In this document: piece by piece, positions 16,426 to 26,200 of the stretch | Layout of the letters: each line of letters starts with the position of its first letter | How positions within the stretch are numbered: the stretch's first letter is position 1 | NCBI RefSeq assembly: GCF_011089895.1 | Contig: NZ_JAANAT010000001.1 | Location: 620,001 to 684,000, forward strand | Source of the DNA: Mucilaginibacter inviolabilis | GTDB lineage: Bacteria > Bacteroidota > Bacteroidia > Sphingobacteriales > Sphingobacteriaceae | Reading direction: 5' to 3' | DNA length: 64,000 nt | The notes under the pieces: generated by a model | What the model saw: the letters and a program-made list of their open reading frames with translations, nothing else | Databases searched by the model: none | Told to the model about the DNA's origin: nothing | Translations under genes and position numbers: made by a program

Positions 16426-17408
16426 CCCATTCCTTTCAGCCTTTCGTGAGCCTGCCGTTTCATGGCTACGGTCAGGGTGAAAAGGAGTTTTTCCAGTCAT
16501 TGAAAAACTTCTGCCAGTTGTACAACTGGCAAGCCCCTGACGTTTCAGGCTTAACCTTTCCGCAGAACATATCGGCGGTACTGGAAAAGCTATCGGCACA
16601 GCGTTTTGACGGTGCATCGGCAATGCTGATACAGGATAAGGGTTGCCCTGCGAGACTGGCAACCGTTAAAACCTTTGATACCAATTTTTGCCTGTATTAC
16701 GTACCTGTCCGCCCGTTGTGGCAGATGAAGAATGACAAGGCGAAACAGCCCTGCTATGAACTGACCCGAACGCTGTTTGCCTACCTGTATCAAATCATTG
16801 GCATTCCCTTTTTCCGTGAGCCGGGCTACTTGGATAATTCCTATGACAGTTTGGAGAACTGGATAAGGGAAATTGAAGACGAGGACGACGATGAAGAGAA
16901 CGATTATCGTAAACGCCAGTTCGCTGAATTTAACCTGATGAAGTCAGCAGGTGATACACTGTTACCCGACATCAAAGCACCTTTTGATTTGGAAACATGG
17001 CAGGCGCAATTACAGCAAATACCTGTAACCGATAAGCAAGGCAGGGATTTGAGAGAAGTGGCTAACGAACTGCTTAAACTGGCAAAAGACTATCCCGAAC
17101 GAGCCATCAAAGATACCATGCACTATGAATTGCATGAGGCAAGCGAAGACGACTACAGCATCTATTGGGAAAACTATATCTCCTTTTACTGGAGCGGTAA
17201 CGACACCTTACAGCACATGCTGTTCGAGATGGTCAACAATGAGTTTCAGGAAATGGGTTATCAGGAAGAACCCGTAGCTATCCAATGGTTTGACACGCCA
17301 CAGGAAAAGGCACACCATGATTTTGATTTTGAAACAAGACTATTTTTCCTGTTGGATGAACTGACAGGTGTATTAAACGACTTTGACCATGAAGAACCTA
17401 ACGCATAA
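16302..17408 (+). CDS. PRTRC system protein F-like
   Basis: A large acidic protein located between PRTRC C and B, the place of protein F; assignment rests on position, size and weak similarity. The reading frame is open from the ATG at 16302, but its first 40 codons look non-coding (Arg/Ser/Lys-rich) and overlap another plausible frame. True translation probably begins at about 16422-16446 (CTG or GTG), giving SFQPFVSLPFHGYGQGEKEF as N terminus. A very acidic stretch (EIEDEDDDEENDY) is near residue 195. The 3' end overlaps the start of protein B by 20 bp. Function unknown. Confidence 0.6.
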   Translation: METTSIIRGVRREVRPLTRCKRSSAKPAKKRTKGTHRNGFLTHSFQPFVSLPFHGYGQGEKEFFQSLKNFCQLYNWQAPDVSGLTFPQNISAVLEKLSAQRFDGASAMLIQDKGCPARLATVKTFDTNFCLYYVPVRPLWQMKNDKAKQPCYELTRTLFAYLYQIIGIPFFREPGYLDNSYDSLENWIREIEDEDDDEENDYRKRQFAEFNLMKSAGDTLLPDIKAPFDLETWQAQLQQIPVTDKQGRDLREVANELLKLAKDYPERAIKDTMHYELHEASEDDYSIYWENYISFYWSGNDTLQHMLFEMVNNEFQEMGYQEEPVAIQWFDTPQEKAHHDFDFETRLFFLLDELTGVLNDFDHEEPNA

Positions 17409-18117
17409 TTTCAGCAACCTGTATCAGCCCGTAAAATCCCTGCTGATCTACACCAAACAGACCGAGGAAGATAAGGACACCACCAGTGTTTACGTAGAGA
17501 GCTACGACATTGGCAGGTTGGGCAACCCGATAAACGCCCACCCATTAACTGTTAAGGAAATGCTTGCCCTGAGCGGTATATTCCAGTCGGCACAGGAATT
17601 TAAAACAGGTTTTCTGCGCTGTAAAGGCGTGATGCCCAACAAAGTGCTATATGTGAATGCAGAACAGGAAGGCTATGCCATTTGGTACACACCGCCACAG
17701 GAAGTACCTCTGTACTTTTCCAATGCTTTAGGCATAAAGTCAGGCAGGGGAAAAGTACCTGCAATGGTATGGAAAGCGGGCAGGGACAGTTTAGCTGTTT
17801 ATGCGCTGAAAGGGCATCGCAAGCCTGTAGGCAACACCGCCCTTTTTCATGCCCCATTCTTTAATGTCGGAACTGACGGAAAGGTGTGCATGGGTAATGT
17901 GCGCATCAATATTGGCAAGGCCATTCGTTTGGAAGATTTCATGGAGCAATGGGAAAGCTACTTTTGGAACAGCTACTTCAGCCACCTCATGGGCGAGTTT
18001 AACCCTGTCACCGAAAACATTGTCCAGTTGTGGCAGAAACAGGTCGCTACCAACCGTGTATTTCCCTGCGAAAGCCTGAAACCTAATCAGCATACCCTTA
18101 AAACCCTCTTTGTATGA
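17389..18117 (+). CDS. PRTRC system protein B, E2-like
   Basis: A 242-residue protein of the PRTRC B family, related to prokaryotic E2-like (UBC-fold) proteins. The key segment FFNVGTDGKVCMGN (Cys167) resembles the active-site Cys region of E2 enzymes (GxVCL), followed by a helix containing FMEQWESYFWNSYFSHL. The ATG at 17389 is preferred to a TTG at 17383. The stop overlaps the ThiF gene start (ATGA), so both are translated as a pair. Transfer of the protein C modifier via Cys167 is inference. Confidence 0.82.
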   Translation: MKNLTHNFSNLYQPVKSLLIYTKQTEEDKDTTSVYVESYDIGRLGNPINAHPLTVKEMLALSGIFQSAQEFKTGFLRCKGVMPNKVLYVNAEQEGYAIWYTPPQEVPLYFSNALGIKSGRGKVPAMVWKAGRDSLAVYALKGHRKPVGNTALFHAPFFNVGTDGKVCMGNVRINIGKAIRLEDFMEQWESYFWNSYFSHLMGEFNPVTENIVQLWQKQVATNRVFPCESLKPNQHTLKTLFV

Positions 18118-19007
18118 AAACCCCGAAACTGAAGGCGGTAAAGACTGCCGTACATATCGTAGAAAAATCTTTGATTAACCCTTACAATCCCATTGTGGTC
18201 AACCTGATTGGCGCAGGGGGGACAGGCAGCCAGTTTTTAACGGCACTGGCGAGGATAAATCATTCGCTCATTGCCCTGAACCATCCCGGACTTGCGGTGC
18301 GGGTATTCGATGATGATAAGGTCGAAGAAGCCAATTTGGGCAGACAGCTATTTTCAACCGCAGAACTCGGCTTGCACAAAGCCGTTGCACTGGTTAACCG
18401 CATCAACCTCTTTTTCGGCACCAACTGGAAAGCCGTACCTGAAAAGTACGACCTGAAAACGTTGCAGGATGAACCTGAACTGGCGATGGCAGAAATTACC
18501 ATATCCTGCGTGGATACCGTAAAGGCGAGGTTTGAAATTGCCGATATGCTCACCAAAATCTATACAAGCCGTAGGCACAGCTACCACCATCCCTTATACT
18601 GGATGGACTTTGGAAACAGTAAGGACATAGGACAATGTATCCTATCCACCATTGCCGAAATAACGCAACCCGCCTCCCGAAAATTCGAGGTGGTCAGCCG
18701 TTTGCCCTTAGTGACCGAAGAATTTAAGGAACTGTTAAAGCAGTCTGAAAAGGGCGACCATACGCCAAGCTGTTCCTTAGCCGAAGCCCTGACCCAACAG
18801 GATTTATTCATCAACTCCGCACTGGCAAACTTAGGCGCATCCCTTTTATGGCAAATGTTCCGTGAGGGCATGCTCACGAACAGAGGATTTTTTCTGAACC
18901 TCAAAGACTTCAGGACGCAGCCCATCAAGGTAACGCCAATCGAGGATAAAAAGGTCAAAGTGCTGAAGCCAAAACGCCTGAAAACCGAAACCCCTAAAGC
19001 AGCCTGA
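18114..19007 (+). CDS. PRTRC system ThiF family protein, E1-like
   Basis: A 297-residue adenylating-enzyme homologue. The nucleotide-binding loop is LIGAGGTGSQF (glycines 33-38), followed by the acidic DDDKVEEANLGRQLF motif that binds Mg-ATP and the ubiquitin-like C terminus in E1/ThiF/MoeB enzymes, and TISCVDTVKAR. The zinc-binding CxxC pairs of MoeB/ThiF are not seen. It probably adenylates the C-terminal Gly of protein C. It forms a translational couple with protein B. Confidence 0.88.
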   Translation: MKTPKLKAVKTAVHIVEKSLINPYNPIVVNLIGAGGTGSQFLTALARINHSLIALNHPGLAVRVFDDDKVEEANLGRQLFSTAELGLHKAVALVNRINLFFGTNWKAVPEKYDLKTLQDEPELAMAEITISCVDTVKARFEIADMLTKIYTSRRHSYHHPLYWMDFGNSKDIGQCILSTIAEITQPASRKFEVVSRLPLVTEEFKELLKQSEKGDHTPSCSLAEALTQQDLFINSALANLGASLLWQMFREGMLTNRGFFLNLKDFRTQPIKVTPIEDKKVKVLKPKRLKTETPKAA

Positions 19008-19008
19008 T

Positions 19009-19197
19009 ATGAAGATAGTGGATTTAAACGGCAAGGTGATCGAGGTGGAAAACCTCGACCTTGCCTTTCAGCAAGCGGACGCCTACCGCCATTACAGGCA
19101 TACCGACAGCGCATTTGCCCGATTGGATGAAGAACTGCAAACCTATTGGGAAGATGTCTACCAAAAGCTATTAACACTCAAAACCGAACAGCCATGA
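19009..19197 (+). CDS. small hypothetical protein of the PRTRC element
   Basis: A 62-residue soluble protein (MKIVDLNGKVIEVENLDLAFQQ) with a DAYRHYRHTDSAFARLDEEL helix, 1 bp after the ThiF gene. Its stop overlaps the next start. Proteins of this size and pattern often accompany Bacteroidota PRTRC genes; function unknown. Confidence 0.62.
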   Translation: MKIVDLNGKVIEVENLDLAFQQADAYRHYRHTDSAFARLDEELQTYWEDVYQKLLTLKTEQP

Positions 19198-19379
19198 GAA
19201 CATTCATTTATTTCATCGCCACCTGTTTTATCTCCACAGGTATCTATTTCGCCTCTTTAAACAGCAGTCATTTAGCAATAGGCATCGCAGCAGCCATAGC
19301 CCTGTGGGCATGGTTCCTATGGGGCTATGACAGCCGTATGCGAAAAGCCGAGGAAAGGCGCAACAGAAACCGCAGGTAA
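19194..19379 (+). CDS. small two-helix membrane protein of the PRTRC element
   Basis: A 61-residue protein with two membrane helices (about 4-22 and 27-46) and a strongly basic tail (RMRKAEERRNRNRR). The ATG at 19194 overlaps the upstream stop (ATGA), which decides the start. Not recognised. Confidence 0.55.
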   Translation: MRTFIYFIATCFISTGIYFASLNSSHLAIGIAAAIALWAWFLWGYDSRMRKAEERRNRNRR

Positions 19380-19416
19380 ACACCGTACCGATTGTGAAAC
19401 ATTAACCGCTACTGTT

Positions 19417-20553
19417 ATGGTAAAAATTAAAGAGGGCTATGTCATGTCCCAGCGTGAACGCGAGGAATTTGAACGGCAGGACGCCCTGCCCCGCAAAACT
19501 TCGGGATTGGTGGCTTATTACTTCAAATCGCAAACCAAGTACCCGCCACGCATCTATGCGTTTATACACGCCGAAACATGGTGCGACCGCAACCGCAGGC
19601 CGATGGGATTGCATACGGCGTTCCCTTTCCTGACACGCCCGATGAGTACCGCCGAAATAGAGTATCATCATTTTGACTGGCGGTTGTGCTACCACCAATA
19701 TGAGGATTGGGACAAACTCTTGCGTGCTGCTGAACAGGAAGCCGAAGAACTGGATACGGATAAGGAAGGTACAGGAACGGACTTCTTAAATCAGTTGAAA
19801 GCCTTTCGTTCAAAATTTCCGCTGAATGCGAACACGGGCGGACTCCCGCCCGACCCGCCCGAATTACCAGCGGACGAGGAAACCGTGTATTTACGGGAAC
19901 TGATCGCGACCGGGGATGCGCTGAACTCCGCTGAGGTTTACAAAATGCTGACCGATGAACTGCAAGCGCAAAAACGGCCTGCGGTGCTGATTGCCCTGCG
20001 ACAGCTTCTCCAAAACTTTGAAAAGCCTGAAGCAAAAAGAAATGCGATTACTGAAGAAAGGATAAAACGCAAGGTAGTATTACAGCAGCAGCGCACGCGC
20101 CGCAACTTCGCGCGGCGGGTCTATCAAAAAAACAAGCTGTTTGCCTTGCAGGAGATCAGGACGAAATACCCTGATTATTCCGAGGAATCGCTAATGGCAG
20201 ACCTGCACGTTGCCCGAAAAAAGGAGAAGCGATCCAAGCATAAACCCGTAACTGACCTGCGGGGTTGCCAGTTGCAGAAACTGGCGCACAGGCTGAAATA
20301 TGTGCCACTGGAAGAAAAGGATTACAACGATACGTGTAACCGCATTGCCATATTGCAACAGGCCCACAACCTGCGACTGCCTGTACCGCTCATGGTCAAC
20401 CTGCAAAAGGAAAAGCTGGTGTATAGCTTCCCGTGGAAGATACGCGAAGGCGTTGTAAAGGATTTCGTCGCCTTAGCCAATAAACCAGGCATGACCCATC
20501 AGGCATTACGGGAGCGCCATAAAGAAATGGTCAGCTCCAGTTATAGTTATTAA
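19417..20553 (+). CDS. large hypothetical protein, last gene of the element train
   Basis: A 378-residue basic soluble protein. The N-terminal part is rich in aromatic residues and His/Cys (AFIHAETWCDRNRRPMGLH, YHHFDWRLCYHQYEDW); the middle has a helical region (KMLTDELQAQKRPAVLIAL); the C-terminal part is K/R-rich and may bind nucleic acid. Not recognised as a relaxase or replication protein. The ATG at 19417 avoids an unlikely 30-residue extension into the preceding gene. A terminator follows about 90 bp downstream, closing the gene train. Confidence 0.6.
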   Translation: MVKIKEGYVMSQREREEFERQDALPRKTSGLVAYYFKSQTKYPPRIYAFIHAETWCDRNRRPMGLHTAFPFLTRPMSTAEIEYHHFDWRLCYHQYEDWDKLLRAAEQEAEELDTDKEGTGTDFLNQLKAFRSKFPLNANTGGLPPDPPELPADEETVYLRELIATGDALNSAEVYKMLTDELQAQKRPAVLIALRQLLQNFEKPEAKRNAITEERIKRKVVLQQQRTRRNFARRVYQKNKLFALQEIRTKYPDYSEESLMADLHVARKKEKRSKHKPVTDLRGCQLQKLAHRLKYVPLEEKDYNDTCNRIAILQQAHNLRLPVPLMVNLQKEKLVYSFPWKIREGVVKDFVALANKPGMTHQALRERHKEMVSSSYSY

Positions 20554-20644
20554 CCCTAAGATCAGATGCGAAAAGGTGAGTTTGGCATTAATACTTGTAA
20601 AAAGAAACTAATAGCATAACAACATGCTACTGTCATATGCTAAG

Positions 20645-20672
20645 GCCGGTTTGAATAAAGACCGGCTTTTTT
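20645..20672 (+). terminator. Rho-independent terminator at the end of the PRTRC train
   Basis: A 6-bp stem GCCGGT (20645-20650) / ACCGGC (20661-20666), extended by A-T pairs, with a 10-base loop and six T residues at 20667-20672. Confidence 0.85.
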
Positions 20673-20707
20673 AGTGACACAGAGTTGATAAACACATATG
20701 ACTTGAG

Positions 20708-20719
20708 TGATTAAAGTCA
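20708..20719 (+). promoter_or_regulatory. putative Crp/Fnr-family operator of the efflux operon
   Basis: TGATTAAAGTCA, 51 bp before the tolC-like start codon. It agrees at 10 of 12 positions with TGATAAAGGTCA in front of the Crp/Fnr gene at the other end of the operon, so regulation by that protein is inferred. Confidence 0.5.
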
Positions 20720-20770
20720 CCGAAAGCGCGGCAGGTGTCGACCTATTTTTGCTTCAGATCAAAAAACACG

Positions 20771-22111
20771 ATGACCAAAAAATATTTTGTTTACTTTTTT
20801 TCACTGGGATTGACATATGCGATCGGCTGTGTCCTGCCGGTTAAAGCTCAGGACAAGACCGAACGAATCACTATTGATAGTGCAGTGCTTTACGCTCTTG
20901 CACATAACCGACAGGCGGCAATAGCTAAACTGGATGAGAAGATCGCGACCGCTAACTATCGCCAGACCGATGCCGTTTTTTTACCCGAGGTATCCGTAAG
21001 TTATTCAGCTTTTACAACCAATGATCCCTTATCTTCTTTCGGATTTAAGCTGGAGCAACAGGTTATCACAGCAAATGATTTTAACCCGGCCCTGCTGAAT
21101 CATCCTGACCGAACCAGTAATTACAACGCCAGTTTGACTGTAAAGCAACCTCTTATTAACCCTGATATGTGGTATGCGCGAAAGGGGGCAAAACTACAGG
21201 CCGACAGGTATGGCTATACGGCACAGCGCACCCGCCAGTATTTGGTATTCCAGGTGCAGCAAGCCTGCATGCAATTGCAATTGGCGTATGATGTAACTAA
21301 AGTGCTGGAACAGGGCCGCCATACGGCTTTGGATGCATACCGCTTCGCCAATGATCGCTATCAACAAGGTTTGTTGCAAAAATCGGATGTTTTAAATGCC
21401 CGGGTACAGGTAAACAATATGGAAAGCGACCTGGCGAAAGCAAAAAGCGGAATATCCAACGCATCCGATAACCTGGCCATACTACTGGGTCGGCCATCCG
21501 GCGTGGTTTATCAAATAACCGATAGCCTCATTATTAGCCTACCTGATAGTGCAAATTCGCTTGTGCCGCAGCAGCGCGCCGACCTGGCAGCGATGCAGAA
21601 AGCAATAGACGCCTCGGGTATGATGATCAGATCCGGCAAAATGGGCTACCTGCCTAAATTGAACGCCTTCGGAAACTACCAGTATAATGATAGCCGCATC
21701 GCTGGTTTCGGCGCTAACAGCTACTTTGCTGGCATCCAGCTTTCATGGGATATTTTTAATGGGAACCGGACACATCGGCAAATAGAGGCACAAACGCTGG
21801 AAAAAGATAAGCTGATCGCGCAATTTGCCCAACAAAAAGAACAGGCCCAACTCGAATTAAATAAAGCTTTGCGCGATCTGTCAGATGCAAATATTGCCCT
21901 GATACTACAGCGTTCCGCAGTAGACCAATCCGCCGATGCGCTGCGTATTATGCAAAACAGGTATAGCCAGGGGCTGGTCAATACGACCGACGTGCTTGCT
22001 GCCCAAACGCAATTGGCTCAACGCGGGCTGGCTCTGGCACAGGCGAAGTTCAGTGCCCAAATCGCTGTAGCCTATATCAATTTACTTACTACAACTGCTA
22101 ACCCACAATAA
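20771..22111 (+). CDS. TolC-family outer membrane efflux protein
   Basis: A 446-residue outer-membrane channel protein: signal peptide about 1-23 (ending VLPVKAQ), then the two TolC repeats of coiled coil (YALAHNRQAAIAKLDEKIA; YQQGLLQKSDVLNARVQV; YSQGLVNTTDVLAAQTQLA). It forms the exit duct of a tripartite pump with the next two gene products. The ATG at 20771 is chosen because it starts the signal peptide. Confidence 0.92.
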   Translation: MTKKYFVYFFSLGLTYAIGCVLPVKAQDKTERITIDSAVLYALAHNRQAAIAKLDEKIATANYRQTDAVFLPEVSVSYSAFTTNDPLSSFGFKLEQQVITANDFNPALLNHPDRTSNYNASLTVKQPLINPDMWYARKGAKLQADRYGYTAQRTRQYLVFQVQQACMQLQLAYDVTKVLEQGRHTALDAYRFANDRYQQGLLQKSDVLNARVQVNNMESDLAKAKSGISNASDNLAILLGRPSGVVYQITDSLIISLPDSANSLVPQQRADLAAMQKAIDASGMMIRSGKMGYLPKLNAFGNYQYNDSRIAGFGANSYFAGIQLSWDIFNGNRTHRQIEAQTLEKDKLIAQFAQQKEQAQLELNKALRDLSDANIALILQRSAVDQSADALRIMQNRYSQGLVNTTDVLAAQTQLAQRGLALAQAKFSAQIAVAYINLLTTTANPQ

Positions 22112-22122
22112 TTCACCTGACC

Positions 22123-23220
22123 ATGAAGAATTCCTATCAATATATTTTCCGCACAGGCACGGCTGCGCTGCTCATTTCAGCCATGAGTGCCTGCTCCTCT
22201 CACCAGCCGCCACAAACCGCAGGTACCGACAGCACCATCACAGTTACTGTGGCTAAAGTAAGTGCATCAACCAGCGACCAGATCAGCTTGAGCGGGCAGC
22301 TAACATCAACCCAAACGGCAGCGATCAGCACCCGTATCATGGGCTACATTACGGCCATACATGTTAAAATTGGCGACAAAGTAGCTAAAGGCCAGTTGCT
22401 GGTGAGCATTGCAAGCCAGGATATAGCTGCTAAGCAGGCCCAGGCCGATGCCGGCGTAATGCAGGCGCAAGCCGCGCTCGAAAATGCGAAGAAGGATTAT
22501 GAACGCTATAAGGCACTGTTTAGTCAGCAAAGCGCCACGCAAAAAGAGCTGGACAATATGACCTTACTATATCACTCGGCGCAAGGTCAACTAACAGTCG
22601 CCAAAGAAATGCGCAAAGAAGCCGATGCCAATATGGCTTATGCCAACCTCACTGCCCCATTTTCGGGTATCATCACACAAAAAATGGCGGACGCGGGCAG
22701 CATTGCGAATCCCGGAATCCCCTTGCTGATGCTTGAACAGGCTGGGAGTTACCAGGTAAGCGCCTATGCGACGGAAAGCCAGATCGCCCTGTTGCAAACC
22801 GGAATGTCTTTGACTGTAAATATCGGTTCATCAAATAAAATACGGAATGCCACGATAACCGAAATCAGCCGTTCGGCAGAAAATACAGGCGGCCAGTATC
22901 TCCTAAAAGCCAATATTCCGGGCAATGAAAGCAGCGACCTCTATTCGGGCATGTATGTCAACGTCATTATACCCGTTAAATCAATATCCGGCATGGACGA
23001 CAATCAGGTGTGGGTGCCGGCTTCGGCTATTGTACACCAGGACGAATTGGACGGCATTTATACCGTAAGCCATGACAACCGGGCTATGCTCCGATGGCTG
23101 CGCCTCGGTAAAACACAGGGTGAGCGGGTTGAAGTATTGTCGGGATTGTCCCCGGATGATGCTTTTATTTCAGGCGCTGAGGGGCGATTGTTTAACGGTG
23201 TCCCTGTAAAAATTAAATAA
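22123..23220 (+). CDS. RND efflux periplasmic adaptor (membrane fusion protein), lipoprotein
   Basis: A 365-residue HlyD/AcrA-like adaptor with a lipoprotein signal (lipobox SAMSAC, Cys near residue 24). The lipoyl half-motifs flank an alpha hairpin (VMQAQAALENAKKDYERYKALF), followed by beta-barrel (NLTAPFSGIITQKMADAGS) and membrane-proximal domains. It links the inner-membrane pump to the TolC-like protein. It starts 11 bp after the upstream stop. Confidence 0.92.
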   Translation: MKNSYQYIFRTGTAALLISAMSACSSHQPPQTAGTDSTITVTVAKVSASTSDQISLSGQLTSTQTAAISTRIMGYITAIHVKIGDKVAKGQLLVSIASQDIAAKQAQADAGVMQAQAALENAKKDYERYKALFSQQSATQKELDNMTLLYHSAQGQLTVAKEMRKEADANMAYANLTAPFSGIITQKMADAGSIANPGIPLLMLEQAGSYQVSAYATESQIALLQTGMSLTVNIGSSNKIRNATITEISRSAENTGGQYLLKANIPGNESSDLYSGMYVNVIIPVKSISGMDDNQVWVPASAIVHQDELDGIYTVSHDNRAMLRWLRLGKTQGERVEVLSGLSPDDAFISGAEGRLFNGVPVKIK

Positions 23221-23237
23221 AGGTTGTACGCAAAAAT

Positions 23238-26200
23238 ATGATCATGGAAAAGGGATTTGCAGGCAACATTGCCAAAGCATTTATTACGTCGAAACTTACC
23301 ATACTGCTGATGATCGCCTTCCTGATGATAGGCGCTTACAGCACGTTCCTGATGCCTCGTGAAGAAGAACCGCAGATAGAAGTGCCTATGGCCGACATCA
23401 TGATCGGGTATCCTGGCGCTCAACCAAAAGAAGTAGAGGCCCGTGTAACGGCTCCTCTTGAAAAAATTGTGGCCAATGTAAAAGGGGTTGAATATGTGTA
23501 TTCAACCACTATGCAGGGACAGTCGATGCTCATTGTGCAGTTCTATGTAGGCGAAGATGTTGAACGCTCATTGGTGAAGTTATACTCGGAGCTGATGAAG
23601 AATATGGACAAGCTGCCGCAGGGGGTAACGCTTCCGCTGATAAAAACAAGGGCAATAGATGACGTCCCCATGCTGGGCTTAACCCTGTGGAGTAAGAAAT
23701 ATGATGATTATCGGCTGAAACAAGTGGCTGAAGTATTGACGAGTGAGATCAAGCAGCTGCCGGATGTTGCAGCAGTAAATATTATCGGCGGGCGTAGCCG
23801 GCAGGTGAAAGTGATTTTGGATAAGGACAAGATGGCCGGCTACCATGTCGATTTTCTAACGATAGCCAGGCAATTGCAGGCCAGTAATGTGCAATTGCCA
23901 GCCGGAACCTTGTTGCAGCGTGACAGCGCTATTGCCATACAAACCGGCAGTTTCCTGCATTCAGCAGAGGAAGTCGGCAATTTGATCATCAGTTCAAACG
24001 GGCAGCAGCCCGTCTACCTGAAACAGGTTGCGAAGGTGATCGACGGCCCGGAAACACCCGATCAATATGTTTATTACGGCCGCGGAGCTGCGGATACGTC
24101 CAGAATAGCCGCTGCCGGTACAGACTATCCGGCGGTAACTATATCCATTGCTAAAAAGAAGGGCGCCGATGCCATGAAGCTTGCTGAAAGTATTCTGAGT
24201 AAAACGGAACACCTGAAACAAACACTCATTACCAATGACGTAAATGTAACCACAACCCGTAACTATGGCGAAACAGCTTCAGCAAAAGTGAGCGAATTGC
24301 TTTTTCACCTTTTTATAGCCATCGTTGTTGTTACCCTGTTCGTCATGCTGGCCATGGGCTGGCGGGGCGGGTTAGTCGTCTTCCTTTCCGTGCCGGTAAC
24401 TTTTGCGCTTACTTTATTTGCTTATTATTTTCTGCATTACACGTTAAACCGCATCACGCTATTCGCCCTGGTATTTATTACGGGTATAGTGGTAGATGAT
24501 TCGATCATCATTGCCGAAAATATGCACCGGCATTTTAAGATGAAGAAGCTGCCCTTCCTGCAGGCCGCGTTGTATGCCATTAACGAAGTTGGTAATCCTA
24601 CCATCCTTGCCACCTTTACGGTTATCGCAGCAGTGCTGCCAATGGCATTTGTTTCGGGTTTAATGGGTCCTTACATGAGCCCGATGCCTATAGGCGCGTC
24701 TATCGCCATGATGCTTTCGCTTATTGTTGCACTAACGCTCACCCCTTACCTGGGTTATATCTTTCTTCGCGAGAAAGACAAACCCGGTAAAGAAAAGCCC
24801 GCAATAGAGCTGGAAAATACGGGAATCTATAAGATCTATTACAGGTTCATCAATCCCATGCTGGAAGTGCGCTGGAAACGCTGGACCTTCATCATGGGCA
24901 CCGTTGTCATTCTTTTTGGATCGATGGCGATGTTTTACACCAAAGCTGTGGCAGTTAAAATGTTGCCGTTTGATAATAAGAATGAGTTTCAGATCGTGAT
25001 CGATATGCCCGAGGGTACCCCGCTGGAACAAACGGCCGTCCTAACGCGGGAGATCGGTTCTTACGTTTCGCATCAGCCGCTGGTAAAAAACTACCAGGAA
25101 TATATCGGCACAGCAGCGCCTATCAGTTTTAACGGTCTGGTACGGCATTACGACATGCGCCGGGGCGACAACGTCGCCGATGTGCAGGTCAACCTGGTCG
25201 ATAAAGATCAGCGCAGCGAACAAAGCCACGCCATCGTAAAACAGATGCGGGCGGCGGTACAGGCTATCGGCAGAAAATTTAATGCCAACGTGAAGATGGT
25301 AGAGGTGCCGCCGGGGCCGCCGGTATTATCGACAATGGTAGCCGAAATTTATGGACCTGATTATGACCAGCAGATCGCCGTAGCTAACCAAGTCAAAGAC
25401 TTAATGCAGAAAACACCGGATGTCGTAGATATAGACTGGCGGGTAGAGCACGACCAGCCGGAGTATCGCTTTGAAGTTGATAAAGACAAAGCCATGCGCT
25501 TAGGCGTTGCACCCGCACAGGTAGCCATGACAATGAACGTCGCTTTGAGCGGGCAAAATGCCGGAACGCTACATGCCGACCATTCATTCGATCCCATTAG
25601 TATTTCACTACAGTTGGCGGATAAAAGCAAAACCGATATCAACGATCTGAAAGGCCTGAAAGTGATCAGCCAGCAGGGATTACCCGTACCAATCGGGAGT
25701 ATGGTCAATGTGGTTAAGGGTATAAAAGAAAAGAGCATTTACCGCAAAAATCAGCGCCGCGTGGTGTATGTGACTGCGGATATGGCTGGCAAACTGGAAA
25801 GCCCTTCTTATGCGATGAGCAAGATATCAGACCAGTTAAAATCGATCAAATTGCCTAAAGGATATACGCTTACTGAAAACTATACCAAACAGCCAGACCT
25901 GGAAGATAATTTTACGTTGAAATGGGATGGGGAATGGCAGATCACTTTTGAGGTGTTCCGCGACCTGGGTATCGCTTTCCTCGTGGTGATCATTATCATT
26001 TACATGCTCATCGTAGGCTGGTTCCAGAATTTTATCGTGCCCCTGATCATGCTGGCAGCCATACCGCTTTCGCTGATCGGCATTATTGTGGGTCACTGGC
26101 TGATGGGGGCATTTTTCACGGCAACATCGATGATCGGGTTTATTGCCCTGGCAGGTGTGATGGTGCGAAACTCGGTGCTGCTTATCGATTTTATTAATAT

